A DNA stretch of 64,000 nucleotides, from contig JAUPVL010000018.1 of NCBI GenBank assembly GCA_030917065.1, forward strand, positions 1 to 64,000, given 5' to 3'. The notes under the pieces were generated by a model that did not search any database, had not been told where the DNA came from, and was given only the letters and a program-made list of their open reading frames with translations. Source of the DNA: Patescibacteria group bacterium. Lineage in GTDB: Bacteria; Patescibacteriota; Saccharimonadia; CAILAD01; BJGX01. The position numbers were made by a program, and so were the translations under genes. Shown piece by piece: positions 39,771 to 48,804 of this stretch (positions within the stretch are counted from its first letter, which is position 1; each line of letters begins with the position of its first letter).

Positions 39771-40784
39771 ATGGATACTAAAATACACAAATCTAAGATA
39801 CCAATCACGGTTATTACTGGATTTCTTGGTTCGGGCAAAACTACTCTACTCAACCACATCTTAAATACTAATAAGAAATTAAATATTGGGGTGGTGGTAA
39901 ATGATTTTGGTGATATCAATATCGACTCCAAGCTAGTAAAGAGCAAGACCGATAAAAAGCTAGAACTTACCAACGGATGTATATGTTGTAATCTAAAAAC
40001 ACTTGATTTACAAGAAGCTATAGATCAATTTACTACTCCAGGATCTAATATTGACTACATTATCATTGAAGCAAGCGGCCTCGCCGAGCCGAGAGATCTA
40101 GCCCTTACCCTAAGAGATACTATTGGGGTCGATATAAAGCTAGATAGTATTATTACGATAATAGATGCAAAAAATATCATACAAAATGCTAAGTCCAACA
40201 ATACAGCTGCTGATCAAATACTTTTTTCCGACTTTATTATCATCAACAAAATAGATCTCGTGCCCAAATCCAAGCAAGAAGATATTGAAAAACTAGTAAT
40301 ATCGATCAACCCGAAGGCTAGAATATTTACTACCACCAACTGCGACATTGATATTAGATATATTCTTGAAAAAGATATTGGAGACATTAAGATATCAAAA
40401 TCCAATAAACAAACCGACCATAGTGGACATATTCATGAACAATACTCACATTTTACCTGGGAAAGCGAACAGCCCCTGGACCCTATGAGATTTCAGGAAT
40501 TTGTAAACACCAAGCTACCAAAGAATGTATATCGAGCAAAGGGCTTTGTAGATTTGGGGGTCAAAGGACATTTACGTAAATATATATTTCAGCTAGTTGG
40601 CTCAAGGGCTGATATTACTTGGGACAACTGGATCAACCAAACCCCCAAAACCCAACTGGTCTTTATAGGTAAAAAGATAGACAAAAAACAACTAACTAAG
40701 GATCTCGTGGGTTGTATCGATCCAAATCCTAACAAAGAGCTAGAGTCTGGTATCGAGCTAAAACTTCCAAAGAAGTATCAATAA
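39771..40784 (+). CDS. CobW/COG0523-family G3E GTPase (metal chaperone)
   Basis: 337 aa. P-loop TGFLGSGKTTLLNHIL, Walker-like NDFGDINID, the metal-binding CxCC motif in NGCICCNLK, IEASGLAEPRDLA, NKID, and a CobW C-terminal domain starting near FTWESEQPLDPMRFQEFV. The His-containing linker (DHSGHIHEQYSH) may also bind metal. COG0523 proteins deliver zinc, iron or cobalt to target proteins in a GTP-driven way. It is convergent with the 7TM gene, 8 nt away. Confidence 0.9.
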   Translation: MDTKIHKSKIPITVITGFLGSGKTTLLNHILNTNKKLNIGVVVNDFGDINIDSKLVKSKTDKKLELTNGCICCNLKTLDLQEAIDQFTTPGSNIDYIIIEASGLAEPRDLALTLRDTIGVDIKLDSIITIIDAKNIIQNAKSNNTAADQILFSDFIIINKIDLVPKSKQEDIEKLVISINPKARIFTTTNCDIDIRYILEKDIGDIKISKSNKQTDHSGHIHEQYSHFTWESEQPLDPMRFQEFVNTKLPKNVYRAKGFVDLGVKGHLRKYIFQLVGSRADITWDNWINQTPKTQLVFIGKKIDKKQLTKDLVGCIDPNPNKELESGIELKLPKKYQ

Positions 40785-40792
40785 CCTCTCAT

Positions 40793-41476
40793 CTATCTAT
40801 TTCTACTAAATATGAGTGTTGTGGAGAGAAATACTCCCGCGGCAATTATAAATCCCGCTAGAACAATCCAGGAATTATTCAGGCCCTGCAAGAACAGCGT
40901 ATTGTAGCTATCTGCCATAGATGCAAAAACGTACAAAATAGAAATAGACAACAATCTAACTCTAGATCTTAACTCTGTTTGCTGAAAAGCGTTAATACCA
41001 ATAATCACTCCAGCAACAAAAACAATCATAAGTGAAATCATGTGGATATATTTAGCAAAATCCGAAAATTTGTATACTGCTAGGCCATCTATGATGCCCA
41101 CTGGGTTAGTTTGAAAGTATAAGGCTTGATCAACAAACCCGACTATACCTATTAATGCTATCGGGACTACAAGATAGCTTAATGGGAATCTTCTGAGGCC
41201 AGTTAAGTACCATATTAGATATATCTGCCAATAGCCTACTATGTCCAAGCACAACCTTCCCATAGTTACGCTTATCCTCAAGACATCCGGATTGCTCGTC
41301 AAATAGAATGGTATGGAGTATAGCCCGAGTCCGGCAGCAGCCAGAAACCCTGAAAAAGCAAAGTGCCTACTCAATGGTGTTTTGAGCCTTCGATAATTTT
41401 GTAGAGATTTTATACCAATTACTAGCGTTGCTATAGAGCCAAGTAGGTATGGAATCGTGTTTGAGGGCAGATTCAT
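40793..41476 (-). CDS. Seven-helix membrane protein, paralogue 2
   Basis: 227 aa with about seven membrane segments and almost no soluble part. It aligns along its length with the product of the gene upstream: both begin M-x(1-2)-P-S/T-x-TIP, continue G...NYR+L.+PLS..F..SGF.A..., and have RSRVRLL/RARLGLLGI before the last helices. The topology resembles the 7TM sensor modules (HisK_N_7TM) that precede some kinases. It begins 2 nt after its paralogue. Function unknown; a kinase is encoded next door. Confidence 0.6.
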   Translation of the reverse strand: MNLPSNTIPYLLGSIATLVIGIKSLQNYRRLKTPLSRHFAFSGFLAAAGLGLYSIPFYLTSNPDVLRISVTMGRLCLDIVGYWQIYLIWYLTGLRRFPLSYLVVPIALIGIVGFVDQALYFQTNPVGIIDGLAVYKFSDFAKYIHMISLMIVFVAGVIIGINAFQQTELRSRVRLLSISILYVFASMADSYNTLFLQGLNNSWIVLAGFIIAAGVFLSTTLIFSRNR

Positions 41477-41478
41477 AT

Positions 41479-42180
41479 TTATCTCTTTTTCTGAGGGCTT
41501 AAGACCCTTGCAGTAATCAGCACAAATATAAACAGTGTAAATCCTATTATATAGCTAACAATGATAGCAGGAGAATTGTTTGATTCACCTGATAATATAA
41601 CATTCAGACTACCTCCCAGTCCGGACAGTATATATAGTATACCGATACCTAGTAGTCCCAGTCTCGCTCGATAGTCTGACTGTTGCTTGATGCGTAATAG
41701 CATAAATATACCCACCATAAATACCACCATGAGAAAGAGCGCTTGAATAATATTTGCAATCAATGGAAGTTGATACTCAAACGATCCGTTCACCACACTC
41801 ACCCCATTGACTATATATCCATAACAGTGAGACAACCAGCCAATAGTAGCAATTAAAATAACTGGGACCAATAAGACATTAAGCGGTATTTTATTTTTAA
41901 ACACGAGATAATGCAGAATTACTACTTGGTATACAAACATAACGTACAAGAAAAAATCACCAATAATATTCACCACCAACAATACATCTTGGTTGGTAGT
42001 GAATATCAAAGGCACAGAGTAAAAAAAGAATGCCAATGACGCACTAAATCCGCTTATAGAGAAAAATAGTGATAGCGGACTATGGAGTTTTCTATAGTTC
42101 GATGCGCCCCTTAGTCCGAACAGTAAAAACGCAAAAGAACCTATTAACCATGGTATTGTGCTAGTCGGTACGTTAATCAT
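41479..42180 (-). CDS. Seven-helix membrane protein, paralogue 1
   Basis: 233 aa from ATG 42180; the longer TTG start at 42192 is rejected because ATG 42180 gives MINVPTSTIPWLIGS, which matches the N-terminus of the paralogue (MNLPSNTIPYLLGS). Seven hydrophobic segments. TATAAT (plus 42192-42197) is 11 nt upstream of the ATG, so the leader is at most a few bases. It is divergent from the sensor kinase, suggesting a shared regulatory unit. The short Lys/Arg end (SPQKKR) should be cytoplasmic. Confidence 0.6.
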   Translation of the reverse strand: MINVPTSTIPWLIGSFAFLLFGLRGASNYRKLHSPLSLFFSISGFSASLAFFFYSVPLIFTTNQDVLLVVNIIGDFFLYVMFVYQVVILHYLVFKNKIPLNVLLVPVILIATIGWLSHCYGYIVNGVSVVNGSFEYQLPLIANIIQALFLMVVFMVGIFMLLRIKQQSDYRARLGLLGIGILYILSGLGGSLNVILSGESNNSPAIIVSYIIGFTLFIFVLITARVLSPQKKR

Positions 42181-42291
42181 AGATAATTGCAATTATAGCA
42201 TAAGTTTGTCGGTAATATTTCTCGGATAAATCAAGCATAACAATAAAAATTGTTTTATAATAGTGCTAATGGTTAATCAGATACTATAGAC

Positions 42292-43962
42292 ATGCAAGAG
42301 TTTTCTACATTTAAATCACGTTGGCGCGAATACAGTCCAATGTTCATATCCCAAACTGCACTGATAGTGCTATTATTATTTGATTACACTTTTACGGACA
42401 ATATAAGTCATCAATTAGGTAGCTTGTTTTACCTGTTGATATTCACAACTTTTCTTCTAATAACACTTCCGCTTTTTAAATTTTACATATATTTCACTCA
42501 AAGATATTTCTTACTAGCTCTACACTATGTGTCATTTGGTTTGTTTATTACATTCTTTGCGCCTATAGACGATGCATACTACTTCATATTTCTTTTTTAT
42601 CTAACAGTTGGTATGTATTGGTATCGATGGAGGGGTTACTTCGCGTGTATGGCCGTTACTATTTTTATTACTGTGTTGGCTACATATATACAATACCCTG
42701 GCCTAGACAGTACGATTTCGTATCATGTCATGGGTTACTTTGCTATTTTTGTTGTGAGTAGTTTGTTTATCGCCCTATTGATGCTCAGAAGGCCGATGGA
42801 GGCAGACGCAGTATTTTTGCACAACTCAGTAGCTTTTGAAAGAAATAGATTGGTGTCACTTATAAATAGTATAGGAGATGCGGTAATAGCCACTGATGAA
42901 AACGGAGTGATCACCCTATACAACGGCGCTGCGCTAGAATTACTGGACACCAATGAGCTCATAGAAGAAAAGCCTATCAATAAAGTCCTAAAGCTCCTAG
43001 ACGATTCAAACGCTCCAGTGGATGTTATCAGACAAGCTGATAAGTCCAATAAGTTGGTTAGTAGAAATGATCTTCATTTTGTGACCAATGAAAAGCTCAA
43101 TATAGATCTTTCTGTGAGCGTCTCGCCTATTCGATCTAGCGAAGGAGCTCTTGAGGAAGAGGGTTTTATTGTTGTAGCTAGAGATATCACTAAAGAAAAA
43201 GGTCTTGATGAAGAGCGTAAGGAGTTTATTTCCGTAACATCACATGAACTTAGGACGCCTATAGCTGTTACAGAAGCAAACATTTCGTCTGCTCTTCGCG
43301 CTGAGGATACTAAAAACTTACAGCCGACTACATTGAACTTTTTGGAACAAGCACACCACAACATTATCTTTTTAGGAGATTTGGTTAATGACCTGACTAC
43401 TCTGGACAAGGCAGAGAGAGGTAGTTTGGATATCAATATCAAGCTATTAGACCCGTGTAAGCTAGTCGAGAGATTGTCTGAAGACAATCAAGAAACCGTT
43501 AAGAAGGCTGGACTAGCTCTGCAATACTCTACGCCAGATAAAATAAATTCCCTGCTTTCAAGTGAACTATATATACGTGAGATATTACAAAATTTCATCT
43601 CCAATGCACTGAAATACACCAAACAAGGCTTGATAATGATTCGCGTCAAACAAGGGTCAAATGGTAGTGTCGTGTTTAGTGTTTCTGATACTGGTATCGG
43701 TATATCTAGCACAGACCAAAAGAAAGTATTTGATAAGTTCTTTAGAAGTGAAGATTATCGGACAAGACAAACGAGAGGTACGGGACTTGGCCTCTACATT
43801 ACTACAAAACTAGCAAAGAGAATCAGAGCAAAAATATGGTTCGAAAGTCAACTCAACAAGGGCTCAACATTCTATCTAGAGGTGCCGCCTATAGGGGCAC
43901 TAAGCTCAGATCAAAAACAAATTGCTCGGGAAGAAATAAAAGATTTTGCCAGCTCTGTTTAA
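42292..43962 (+). CDS. Membrane sensor histidine kinase with PAS domain
   Basis: 556 aa. Six or so N-terminal helices (residues ~15-165), a PAS domain (RLVSLINSIGDAVIATDENGVITLYNGAALELL), HisKA with the phospho-accepting His at residue 318 (FISVTSHELRTPIAV), and HATPase_c with N-box NFISNALKYT, G1 VSDTGIGIS, F-box KVFDKFFR and G2 GTGLGLYITTKLA. All catalytic boxes are intact. Neither neighbour is a response regulator; the nearest candidate is at 38357. Sensing is probably through the membrane part or PAS. Confidence 0.92.
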   Translation: MQEFSTFKSRWREYSPMFISQTALIVLLLFDYTFTDNISHQLGSLFYLLIFTTFLLITLPLFKFYIYFTQRYFLLALHYVSFGLFITFFAPIDDAYYFIFLFYLTVGMYWYRWRGYFACMAVTIFITVLATYIQYPGLDSTISYHVMGYFAIFVVSSLFIALLMLRRPMEADAVFLHNSVAFERNRLVSLINSIGDAVIATDENGVITLYNGAALELLDTNELIEEKPINKVLKLLDDSNAPVDVIRQADKSNKLVSRNDLHFVTNEKLNIDLSVSVSPIRSSEGALEEEGFIVVARDITKEKGLDEERKEFISVTSHELRTPIAVTEANISSALRAEDTKNLQPTTLNFLEQAHHNIIFLGDLVNDLTTLDKAERGSLDINIKLLDPCKLVERLSEDNQETVKKAGLALQYSTPDKINSLLSSELYIREILQNFISNALKYTKQGLIMIRVKQGSNGSVVFSVSDTGIGISSTDQKKVFDKFFRSEDYRTRQTRGTGLGLYITTKLAKRIRAKIWFESQLNKGSTFYLEVPPIGALSSDQKQIAREEIKDFASSV

Positions 43963-44102
43963 TGTTGTCGAGTTTACTGTCCTATGACACAAAGAAATAA
44001 AATCGATATAGACAAGATAATATATTATAAGCTATGATTAGTCTTAAGCATTGGGGTTTTATTATTGTATCGAAAGGTCTATCTAGGATCGAGTATTGTT
44101 AG

Positions 44103-44135
44103 ATACAAAACACAGAGGGGGTTTTTGTTTTGTAT
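44103..44135 (+). terminator. Inverted repeat after the sensor kinase
   Basis: ATACAAAACA (44103-44112) pairs with TGTTTTGTAT (44126-44135) around CAGAGGGGGTTTT. The T run is in the loop and 3' arm rather than after the stem, so termination is likely but not typical. Confidence 0.4.
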
Positions 44136-44159
44136 AATAAATTATTATATTTGTTGTAG

Positions 44160-44223
44160 TTGACGTAATACATAATCACATATATAGTGTAATATAGCGT
44201 AACATAAGCACTATATATAGCGC
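44160..44223 (+). promoter_or_regulatory. nrdA promoter with two NrdR-like boxes
   Basis: TTGACG (44160-44165), 17-nt spacer, TATAGT (44183-44188). Box 1 CACATATATAGTG (44177-44189) overlaps the -10. Box 2 GCACTATATATAGCGC (44208-44223) fits the NrdR consensus C-w-A-t-A-T-a-T-w-G. The centres are about 32 nt apart, i.e. three turns, the usual NrdR arrangement. Confidence 0.8.
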
Positions 44224-44237
44224 TTAAAAACAACAAT

Positions 44238-44251
44238 AAAAGGAGGGTTAG
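44238..44251 (+). promoter_or_regulatory. Strong SD of nrdA
   Basis: AAAAGGAGGGTTAG, 5 nt before ATG 44257 and identical to that of the mini-ORF at 17713. The first 11 nt are complementary to the apical loop region of the ncRNA (32026-32036). Confidence 0.65.
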
Positions 44252-44256
44252 TTTAA

Positions 44257-46992
44257 ATGGCATTTACAAATATCAAGAAACGCAATGGTCAAATCGTAGA
44301 GTTTGAACCTAAAAGGATTGAGATAGCAATTCAGAAAGCTTCAGATTCGGCTGATAACGAAATACCTCATCAGACTGTTGTAGAGTTGGTAGAAAATGTC
44401 ATATCTCACCTAGAATCTCTCAATGGAGACAATTTGCCTGACGTAGAATCTATCCAGGACCTGGTCGAGCAGGAGTTGATGCGCGCAGATTATTATAAGA
44501 CCGCAAGAAGCTACATTCTATATCGTGAGCGTCATAAAGAACTACGAGAATTTGAATCAAACAGAGATGCTGAAAAACTTGAGCATAATGAACTAAAGGT
44601 AACTCTACCCGATGGCAGCATTGATTACTTTAGCTATACTCGGCTTATTAAAGATCTCGTAACTGCAGCCGAAGGTATTGAATCATCTATCGATATCGAC
44701 GAGCTCGCCCAGATTGCCAAAAGCAACTTGTACGACGGCATCACTCTAGAGGAATTACAGGAAGCCCTAGTGCTTGCTGCAAAAAGCTGCATAGAAAAAG
44801 ATCACGCCTACTCTACTCTAGCAGCTCGTTTGCTACTCAAAAAGATTTACCGAGAAGTAATAGGTACCGATAAGCAAGACAAATTGACTGAAGCCTACAA
44901 GGAAACATTTAGGTCATTTATCAAATCAGCCGTGAAGACCAAGCGCCTAGATAGCCGACTTCTGGAATTTGATCTAGATAAACTTGCTGATCATATCGAT
45001 CCCGCCAGAGACGGACTGTTTGATTATATGGGTCTTGACATGCTTCATGATAGGTACTTCATTCAAAACGAAGGTCGCGGTGTAAGACTAGAAACCCCTC
45101 AAATACTATGGATGAGAATAGCCATGGGACTAGCAGTGCAGGAGAAAAAAACTGAACGTGAAAAATGGGCAAAAAAATTCTACGATACTCTTTCAACCCT
45201 CCGCTACGTTCCATCTACACCCACATTGTTTCACTCCGGTACAACATTCGCTCAGCTAAGCTCTTGTTTTCTAAATACAGTTGAAGACGACCTGAAGCAC
45301 ATATTTAAGGTATATCTAGACACTGCTCTAATGAGTAAGTTTTCGGGTGGTATAGCTACAGACTGGACCAATATTCGCTCTACAGGCTCGATGATCAAGG
45401 CAGTCAATATACCTTCACAAGGGGTCATACCCTTTCTAAAGATAGCCAACGACTGCACTGTTGCAATCAGCAGATCCGGCAAGCGCAAAGGTGCTACGTG
45501 TGTGTATCTTGAGACTTGGCACATGGATATTGAAGATTTCTTAGAACTGCGGAAAAACACGGGTGATGAGAGACGTAGAACTCATGATATGAATACCGCA
45601 AACTGGATACCCGATCTTTTTATGAAGCGCGTGTTAAATGATGAACAGTGGACTCTTTTTTCGCCCAATGAAGTTCCTGAGCTTCACCATACATACGGTC
45701 AAGAATTTGAGAAGAAATACGTGGAATATGAAAAAATGGCAGACGAAGGCAAGCTAGAGCAATTCAAAAGGATTCCGGCATTACAGCTCTGGAGAAAAAT
45801 GCTCACTATGCTATTTGAGACTGGTCATCCATGGATCAACTTCAAAGACGCTTGCAATGTTCGTTCTCCCCAGGATCATGCCGGAGTTATACACAATTCA
45901 AACTTATGTACAGAGATCACACTCAACAACTCTGCCGAAGAAACCGCTGTTTGCAATCTAGGCTCAGTGAATCTAGCGCGTCATATCACTGGCAAGAAAC
46001 TAGACCGCGATATGGTGGCCGATACCGTGACAATAGGCATGAGAATGCTAGACAACGTCATTGATATCAATTACTACACCACAGATGAATGTAAGGTATC
46101 AAATATGCGACATAGGCCAGTTGGACTAGGTATCATGGGCTTTCAAGACGCATTGTACATGCTAGATATTGCCTTCAATTCTGAAAAAGCCGTGTCTTTT
46201 GGTGATGAAAGTATGGAACTAGTTAGTTACTATGCAATACTCGGTAGCAGTCAATTGGCCAAAGAACGTGGCGCCTACAAGTCTTACAAGGGATCTAAGT
46301 GGGATCGTGGTATATTCCCAGTAGATACACTGGATCTACTTGAAAAAGAACGCGGCATTAAGATAGATGTCAAACGTCGAGGTAAGCTAGATTGGAAACC
46401 TGTTCGTGCTCACGTCAAAAAACACGGTATGCGAAATAGCAATACTATGGCTATTGCTCCTACGGCATCTATTTCGAATATATCAGGATGTTACCCATGT
46501 ATCGAGCCTATCTACAAAAATCTTTATGTCAAGTCAAACATGAGTGGTGACTTCACTATTATTAATTCTTATATGATAGACGATCTAAAGAAAAACAACC
46601 TATGGAACGACGAAATAATGCAAAAAATAAAATTCCATGATGGCTCTGTTCAGAAGATTACTGAAATACCCGCAGAGTTAAGAGCAAAATATCAAGAAGT
46701 ATTTGAGATAGATGCCGAATGGCTAGTCAAAATAGCAGCCCACCGCGGCAAGTGGATAGATCAAAGCCAGAGCCTAAATATATTTGTCCAAGGAGTATCA
46801 GGCAAAAAACTATCTGACATATATACCTACGCCTGGAAGATGGGCCTCAAGACCACCTACTATCTAAGATCACTTGCAGCCAGCCAAGTAGAAAAGTCTA
46901 CCGTTGATACTGCCGAGTTTGGAAATACTCACAAGCGTGAATACGCCACAGTGTCTGAAATGGCGCCCAAGGCAGATGATGCCAAAGCTTAA
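44257..46992 (+). CDS. nrdA: Class I ribonucleotide reductase, alpha subunit
   Basis: 911 aa. The N-terminal ATP-cone (IKKRNGQIVEFEPKRIEIAIQKA) is the allosteric activity site. Active-site cysteines are visible in LSSCFLN, NLCTEITLNNSAEETAVCNLGSVNL (the latter two = the radical Cys and the redox partner). The radical-transfer tyrosines are probably those in the C-terminal third. It reduces NDPs using the radical from NrdB. The protein ends EMAPKADDAKA and has no CxxxxC pair at the C-terminus, unlike E. coli NrdA, so reduction of the active-site disulfide must work differently. Two NrdR-like boxes and a strong SD precede it. Confidence 0.95.
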   Translation: MAFTNIKKRNGQIVEFEPKRIEIAIQKASDSADNEIPHQTVVELVENVISHLESLNGDNLPDVESIQDLVEQELMRADYYKTARSYILYRERHKELREFESNRDAEKLEHNELKVTLPDGSIDYFSYTRLIKDLVTAAEGIESSIDIDELAQIAKSNLYDGITLEELQEALVLAAKSCIEKDHAYSTLAARLLLKKIYREVIGTDKQDKLTEAYKETFRSFIKSAVKTKRLDSRLLEFDLDKLADHIDPARDGLFDYMGLDMLHDRYFIQNEGRGVRLETPQILWMRIAMGLAVQEKKTEREKWAKKFYDTLSTLRYVPSTPTLFHSGTTFAQLSSCFLNTVEDDLKHIFKVYLDTALMSKFSGGIATDWTNIRSTGSMIKAVNIPSQGVIPFLKIANDCTVAISRSGKRKGATCVYLETWHMDIEDFLELRKNTGDERRRTHDMNTANWIPDLFMKRVLNDEQWTLFSPNEVPELHHTYGQEFEKKYVEYEKMADEGKLEQFKRIPALQLWRKMLTMLFETGHPWINFKDACNVRSPQDHAGVIHNSNLCTEITLNNSAEETAVCNLGSVNLARHITGKKLDRDMVADTVTIGMRMLDNVIDINYYTTDECKVSNMRHRPVGLGIMGFQDALYMLDIAFNSEKAVSFGDESMELVSYYAILGSSQLAKERGAYKSYKGSKWDRGIFPVDTLDLLEKERGIKIDVKRRGKLDWKPVRAHVKKHGMRNSNTMAIAPTASISNISGCYPCIEPIYKNLYVKSNMSGDFTIINSYMIDDLKKNNLWNDEIMQKIKFHDGSVQKITEIPAELRAKYQEVFEIDAEWLVKIAAHRGKWIDQSQSLNIFVQGVSGKKLSDIYTYAWKMGLKTTYYLRSLAASQVEKSTVDTAEFGNTHKREYATVSEMAPKADDAKA

Positions 46993-47017
46993 AATAAAAT
47001 AAATTAGAGGAACAAGT

Positions 47018-48052
47018 ATGCCAATCAAGATGACAAAAATTAGACCAGACGTAAACAAACGAAGAATAATCAATGGCGAAGATGTTGATGTGATACAGCT
47101 CCATCCCATGAAACATACCTTTGCTTGGGATGCCTATTTGGCAGGTAATGCCAATCACTGGCTACCTACTGAAATCGCTATGCAAGACGACATAGAGCTC
47201 TGGAAGTCCCCTCGCCTGACTGACGATGAGAGGTTGGCATTTAAGACTGCTCTCGGATTCTTTACTACTGCAGACTCTATTGCTGCCAACAATATCGTAT
47301 TGGCATTTTACAAGCATATTACTAGCCCCGAATGTCGGATGTACCTATTACGCCAAGCTTTTGAAGAAGCTATACATACTCATTCTTACCAATACATCGT
47401 AGAGTCATTGGCTCTAGATGGTGGTGAGATATTTAATATGTACCGTGAAAATACCGCACACAATTCCAAGGCCAATTTTATATTAGGTTTCAACGAAGGT
47501 ATATTTGATGACAATTTCAAGACAGGAACATTTGAAAACGATCAGAAATTTCTTGAGAATCTATGTGTTTTCTCTCTCATACTTGAAGGTATATTCTTCT
47601 ATTCTAGCTTCGCCGTGATATTCGGTTTCCAAAGACAAAATAAATTGGTTGGTAGCGCTGAGCAGATTCAATACATCATGCGTGACGAATCTCAACATCT
47701 GAACTTTGGCATCAATATGATAAATGCCATCAAGGAAGAACAGCCGGAGCTCTGGACGGAAAAGTTTCAAAAGCACATGGTAGATCTTGTAAAAGAAGCT
47801 GCAAAGCTAGAATACACTTACGCCAAAGAAGTATTTCCTAAGGGCATATTTGGCATGAACGCCGATAGTTTCAAGCAATATATCGAACATGTAGCCGATA
47901 GACGACTCTCTGCAGTTGGACTACCCAAGCAGTTCAATGTCAAGAATCCATTTCCATGGATGAGTGAAGCTGTGGATCTCACCAAAGAGAAAAACTTTTT
48001 TGAAACTCGCGTGACTGAATACCAGACCGGCGGGACTCTCGACTGGAACTAA
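47018..48052 (+). CDS. nrdB: Class I ribonucleotide reductase, beta subunit
   Basis: 344 aa ferritin-like R2. Diiron ligands are visible: Asp in FFTTADSIAANN, Glu and His in QAFEEAIHTHSYQYI, and Glu and His in MRDESQHLNFG. The Tyr seven residues after the first bridging Glu (EAIHTHSY) is at the radical position, so a tyrosyl-radical class Ia enzyme is likely. The C-terminal TEYQTGGTLDW should dock into NrdA. SD AGAGG precedes ATG 47018, 25 nt after nrdA. Its 3' end overlaps the minus-strand methyltransferase by 4 nt. Confidence 0.94.
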   Translation: MPIKMTKIRPDVNKRRIINGEDVDVIQLHPMKHTFAWDAYLAGNANHWLPTEIAMQDDIELWKSPRLTDDERLAFKTALGFFTTADSIAANNIVLAFYKHITSPECRMYLLRQAFEEAIHTHSYQYIVESLALDGGEIFNMYRENTAHNSKANFILGFNEGIFDDNFKTGTFENDQKFLENLCVFSLILEGIFFYSSFAVIFGFQRQNKLVGSAEQIQYIMRDESQHLNFGINMINAIKEEQPELWTEKFQKHMVDLVKEAAKLEYTYAKEVFPKGIFGMNADSFKQYIEHVADRRLSAVGLPKQFNVKNPFPWMSEAVDLTKEKNFFETRVTEYQTGGTLDWN

Positions 48053-48804
48053 CTCTGTTTAATTAGTTCGAATATCATAAAAAGAGGAATTTTATTATTT
48101 ACCTTATAGGCCTTTGGATCGATTGATTCAAACTGTTTCGTGGGTTTTGGTTCTACAAAATCAGCTATTACGAATTTAGACTTTATAATTTCTGGTATTA
48201 TTTCTCCGAATGGCTTATGGTAATATTCAACTTCAAAATCACCAAACCATACGTCTGTCAGTTTAGTATTGTTCAGATAGTCACCATAGATTATCGGCTC
48301 TTTATCCTTCAATTTGTCATATCCAAGTATTCTTTTGTTGTGCCCCTTTATCTTTGATTGATACGCTGACCACCTTACGGGGTGATGTGTTGAAAATAAA
48401 AATATTCCACCTGGACGCAGAATCCTATAGATTTCTTTAAACGTAGCTTCCCAGCTCTTCTTGTAGTGCATTACTAGGCTCGAGTATACAAAATCAACAC
48501 TATTATTAATAAGCGGCTGATTCTCCATATCGCAAGCATAAAATTCATACTCTGGGAAAGATAGTTGGGCTGATTCTATAAGCTTAGAGCTAAGATCAGT
48601 ACCCACAATGGACTTTGGATGAAATTCTCTTAAGAGCTCGATTTCTTCTCCGCTACCTACTCCCAAACACAGCACATCTTTGCCACCTAAGTCGCTGATT
48701 TTATTTTTCATTGCTGGCTTTTCCAGGTAGATATGATTTATATTCTTTCCATTTCGCTTCATCTCTATCCATCTTTCAGATTGCTCATCATACACACTCT
48801 TCAC
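48049..48804 (-). CDS. Class I SAM-dependent methyltransferase
   Basis: 251 aa from GTG 48804. Methyltransf_11-type core: VLCLGVGSGEEIELL (motif I), VGTDLSSKLIESAQ (II), NNSVDFVYSSLVMHYKK (IV) and ILRPGGIFLFSTHHP (VI). C-terminal ~90 residues are a substrate lid. Small-molecule or tRNA targets are possible; none can be chosen. Its GTGA overlaps the gltX stop, so it is read from the gltX transcript. Confidence 0.85.
   Translation of the reverse strand: MKSVYDEQSERWIEMKRNGKNINHIYLEKPAMKNKISDLGGKDVLCLGVGSGEEIELLREFHPKSIVGTDLSSKLIESAQLSFPEYEFYACDMENQPLINNSVDFVYSSLVMHYKKSWEATFKEIYRILRPGGIFLFSTHHPVRWSAYQSKIKGHNKRILGYDKLKDKEPIIYGDYLNNTKLTDVWFGDFEVEYYHKPFGEIIPEIIKSKFVIADFVEPKPTKQFESIDPKAYKVNNKIPLFMIFELIKQS

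Noticed and set aside
42181..42192. TTG start for the first 7TM protein
   Set aside because: ATG 42180 aligns exactly with the start of its paralogue, and the TTG lies against the -10 box.
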